Below are positions 62,088-64,000 of a stretch of DNA of 64,000 nucleotides, one piece after another. Every line of letters starts with the position of its first letter. Position 1 is the first letter of the stretch. This DNA comes from JABFSM01 sp963762545. GTDB taxonomy: Bacteria > Gemmatimonadota > Gemmatimonadetes > Gemmatimonadales > GWC2-71-9. The position numbers and the translations under genes were made by a program. The stretch is taken from NCBI GenBank assembly GCA_963762545.1, contig CAVXLC010000004.1, positions 1-64,000 of the forward strand, in the 5' to 3' direction. The notes beneath the pieces are model-generated. The model was given only the letters and a program-made list of their open reading frames with translations, searched no databases and had not been told where the DNA came from.

Positions 62088-62741
62088 TCAATGACGGGTG
62101 ATGCCGAGACCGATCTGGAACAGCAGGGCGTGGCCGCCGGAGGGGAGCTTGCGGCGCTCGAAGGACACCGCGTCCTTGTTCTCCAGCCACAACGACCCGC
62201 TGGAGGTCCCCAGCGCGTTCAGGTACGGGACGATGGAGAGCTGCGGATTGACCCGGACCTCGTACCCCACGCCGACCACCAGCGCCATCGCCTGGGAGGT
62301 GACCGCGTCGGTGTCCTGAGAGGCCCGCCACCGGGAGAGCCCCGCGCCGCCGTGCAGGTAGTAGCCGTGACGCTCGTTGGGGTACCACCAGAAGCCGCCG
62401 GTGAGGGTCAGCAGCCGTCGCTTGCCGGCGTCGGCGGTTCGCTGCCACCCGCTGGCCTCGGCACCCAGCAGCAGCTTCCGGTTCACCGTGGTTCCGGCGC
62501 GGAGGTACGCCGAGGCGCCCTGCTCGCGCTCATGCTCGCAGATCGTGCAATGCATGCTGCCGGCGCCGGTGCCCAACCCCGCCCCGATCCAGAAACCCTG
62601 CCGCGCGTCGGCGGCGAGGGAGCTGGTGACCGTCGCATTGCGAGTAACCGCGGCGGCGCGAACGACCCCGCCCTGCGCCCACGCCGAACGTCCTGCCGTC
62701 ACCGCGGCCGCGAGGGCCAATAGACCGGGAATGGTCCGCAT
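62088..62741 (-). CDS. Outer-membrane beta-barrel protein with HCTICEH motif
   Basis: 217 aa from ATG 62741, where the signal peptide begins (MRTIPGLLALAAAVTAG to SAWAQ); an in-frame start at 62822 would add 27 residues that hide it. The mature body is strand-rich: GFWIGAGLGTGAGSMHCTICEHEREQG with two Cys and two His, then YLRAGTTVNRKLLLGAEASGW, YYLHGGAGLSRW, ALVVGVGYEVRVNP, ALLFQIGLGITRH. The Cys-x-x-Cys with His on each side looks like a metal or redox site in a surface loop, uncommon for barrels. It heads the two-gene unit with the His-rich lipoprotein. Confidence 0.72.
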   Translation of the reverse strand: MRTIPGLLALAAAVTAGRSAWAQGGVVRAAAVTRNATVTSSLAADARQGFWIGAGLGTGAGSMHCTICEHEREQGASAYLRAGTTVNRKLLLGAEASGWQRTADAGKRRLLTLTGGFWWYPNERHGYYLHGGAGLSRWRASQDTDAVTSQAMALVVGVGYEVRVNPQLSIVPYLNALGTSSGSLWLENKDAVSFERRKLPSGGHALLFQIGLGITRH

Positions 62742-62893
62742 TGCGTCACCTGCGCGTGGTGTTGAGGGATGTGCTGCAGCCCCGTGCAGCCGAGACGAAC
62801 TCGGCGCCCGGGGCAGGCTCACCGGATTGGCAGACTGCGTGCCGGTGCGGAACTCGTGTGCCGGCGCGGAAGTCTCTTCGTTGCAGCCGGTGC

Positions 62894-62916
62894 GCCTCCC
62901 GCGAATCGCGGGAGGC
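62894..62916. repeat. Perfect inverted repeat in the 62742-63009 intergenic region
   Basis: GCCTCCCGCG (62894-62903), AAT, CGCGGGAGGC (62907-62916): ten perfect base pairs around three bases, no T-run. This 268-base gap between divergent genes otherwise shows no gene; it may hold promoters for both. Confidence 0.5.
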
Positions 62917-63009
62917 GGCAGGTTTGCGCGGACCGCATGGCGCGCATCGGGTTGCGCGAGCGTCCTCGATTACGACCCGACGCCGGCGGCGGCATTACTT
63001 TCCACCGCC

Positions 63010-64000
63010 ATGCGCCGCTGTTTCCTGCTCCTGATCGACGGGCTCCGACCCGATGTGGCCGAGGCGGAGCTGACGGCCGGGCGGCTTCCCCACCTGGCCC
63101 GCCTGGTCAGGTCCGGCGGAGCCGGCCGCGCCATCACGGCATTTCCCTCGACCACCAGCGTCTCGTACCTGCCCTTTCTCACCGGGTGCACGCCGGGCCA
63201 TTGCAACATTCCGTCGATCCGCTGGCTCGATCGGACCCAGTACGACGGTCGCTGGTGGCGGAACCGCACCGCGGTCCGGAGCTATTGCGGCTACCAGGCC
63301 GGGATGCTGGACCAGGACATCTCCCCCGACGTGCGGACCATCTTCGAGCTGGTACCCGAGAGCGTCGCGATCTTCACGATGATTACCCGGGGGCTCCCGC
63401 CCCACCGGAACCTGGCCAGCGTCGAGCGACAGTTCTGGGGCGCGCTGGCCCACTACGCCCTCTGGCATCAACCCTCCGACGACGCGGTGGCTAACCACCT
63501 GCTCCAGGCAGTGGAGCGGCCGATGCGCTTCGTCTTCGCCCAGTTCCCCGCGGTGGACGGCTACACCCATCAGGCCGAGCCCCGCGCCGAGCGGGTGATC
63601 CGATCCCTCCATCAGGTGGACGAGGTCGTGGGGCGCCTGCTTCGGAGGCTGGGCGCCCGGGGCGAGCTCTCCGACACGCTGATCCTGGTGGTGAGCGATC
63701 ACGGCGCCTCGGTGGTCCGCGAGCATCTCGACCTGGCCACCTGGTTTCGGGAGCACGGCGTCCCCACGATGGCGCACCCGGTGCTCTGGCAGAAGGCGCC
63801 CACCGCCGCCGTGATGGTGGCCGGCAACGGCTCGGCCATGGTGTACGCGCACCCCGACGTGCCCCGCCTCCGGCGCTGGCCGCTGGAGCGGCTGCGCCAC
63901 CCCGATACCTTCGGCGTCCGGGAGGATCTGATCGAGCTGCTGGTGACGGAGCCGGCGGTGGCGCTGGTTGCGGCCGAGGGCGATGGCGGCCGGGTGACCG
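63010..64000 (+). CDS. Type I phosphodiesterase/nucleotide pyrophosphatase family enzyme (partial, C-terminus beyond right edge)
   Basis: At least 330 residues from ATG 63010, running off the window. Alkaline-phosphatase superfamily fold: FLLLIDGLRPD with the first metal Asp (D10), nucleophile Thr in TAFPSTTSVSYLPFLTG (48 or 49) and VVSDHGASVVREHLD for the other metal ligands. Members hydrolyse phosphodiesters or pyrophosphates of nucleotides and lipids, or phosphonates. No signal peptide at the N-terminus. The start is inferred from a hydrophobic first strand as in cytosolic relatives. Substrate not readable. Confidence 0.78.
   Translation, partial: MRRCFLLLIDGLRPDVAEAELTAGRLPHLARLVRSGGAGRAITAFPSTTSVSYLPFLTGCTPGHCNIPSIRWLDRTQYDGRWWRNRTAVRSYCGYQAGMLDQDISPDVRTIFELVPESVAIFTMITRGLPPHRNLASVERQFWGALAHYALWHQPSDDAVANHLLQAVERPMRFVFAQFPAVDGYTHQAEPRAERVIRSLHQVDEVVGRLLRRLGARGELSDTLILVVSDHGASVVREHLDLATWFREHGVPTMAHPVLWQKAPTAAVMVAGNGSAMVYAHPDVPRLRRWPLERLRHPDTFGVREDLIELLVTEPAVALVAAEGDGGRVT

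Overview
The window is a high-GC (roughly two-thirds G+C by eye), gene-dense bacterial chromosome segment with a Gram-negative envelope. Secreted amidohydrolases, a sortilin/BNR-repeat protein, S9 and M20 peptidases, many outer-membrane beta-barrels and lipoproteins, and genes for cytochrome oxidase assembly (SURF1, SCO1, heme A synthase) suggest an aerobic heterotroph of the Gemmatimonadota type. That placement rests on gene content and style, not on a marker gene. I saw no rRNA, CRISPR array, phage or insertion sequence. Seven tRNA genes lie on the minus strand in two groups and one tRNA-Arg lies on the plus strand.

Layout. 1-8114 (minus): an envelope gene set made of a large outer-membrane barrel whose N-terminal half looks like a protein-kinase-like fold, a DUF4956 membrane protein, an SdiA-regulated-type propeller lipoprotein, a second kinase-like/barrel paralogue and a metallophosphoesterase lipoprotein that runs off the left edge. 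8115-13330: a frameshifted small ORF, a secreted protein, tRNA-Leu and tRNA-Thr, the sortilin/BNR protein and a barrel. 13518-19917: SURF1, a barrel, a Cys-cluster protein, tRNA-Arg, a membrane methyltransferase, alanyl-tRNA editing, PAP2, SCO1, CopC and CopD. 20028-31187: barrel, citrulline/arginine hydrolase, amino acid permease, M20 amidohydrolase, S9 peptidase, two-component system, aminotransferase, GalE. 31294-31786: five tRNAs. 31850-39742: DMT transporter, Ig/RCC1 lipoprotein, VIT/VWA protein with ECF sigma and anti-sigma, heme A synthase. 39749-46080: six tightly packed minus-strand genes including isocitrate dehydrogenase. 46144-52681: O-antigen-ligase-like protein, sulfurtransferase, SufE, and the serine genes serC and serA with DUF1015. 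52764-60830: amidohydrolases, including a three-gene coupled set in which only one member keeps the metal ligands, and a VanX-type dipeptidase. 60834-62741: a His-rich lipoprotein and a barrel with an HCTICEH motif. 63010 to the right edge: a partial nucleotide-pyrophosphatase-type enzyme.

The best candidate for an undescribed system is the 1-8114 cluster. Two paralogous proteins combine an export signal, a domain carrying kinase-fold-like signatures (glycine-rich GG..P..RGGG, then DWDRH..Q, then IPRDRD) and a C-terminal BamA/D15-like barrel, next to a phosphoesterase and DUF4956, a family I recall beside polyphosphate and CotH-kinase genes. This would fit phosphoryl-group chemistry at the outer membrane, but the kinase reading is inference from motifs.

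Other points of interest: a DUF1015 gene whose conserved N-terminus has no normal start codon and whose DGHHR motif resembles ParB-like serine kinases; a seven-blade RCC1 lipoprotein with a cysteine pair in every blade; and clear sigma70-type promoters for both minus-strand tRNA groups.
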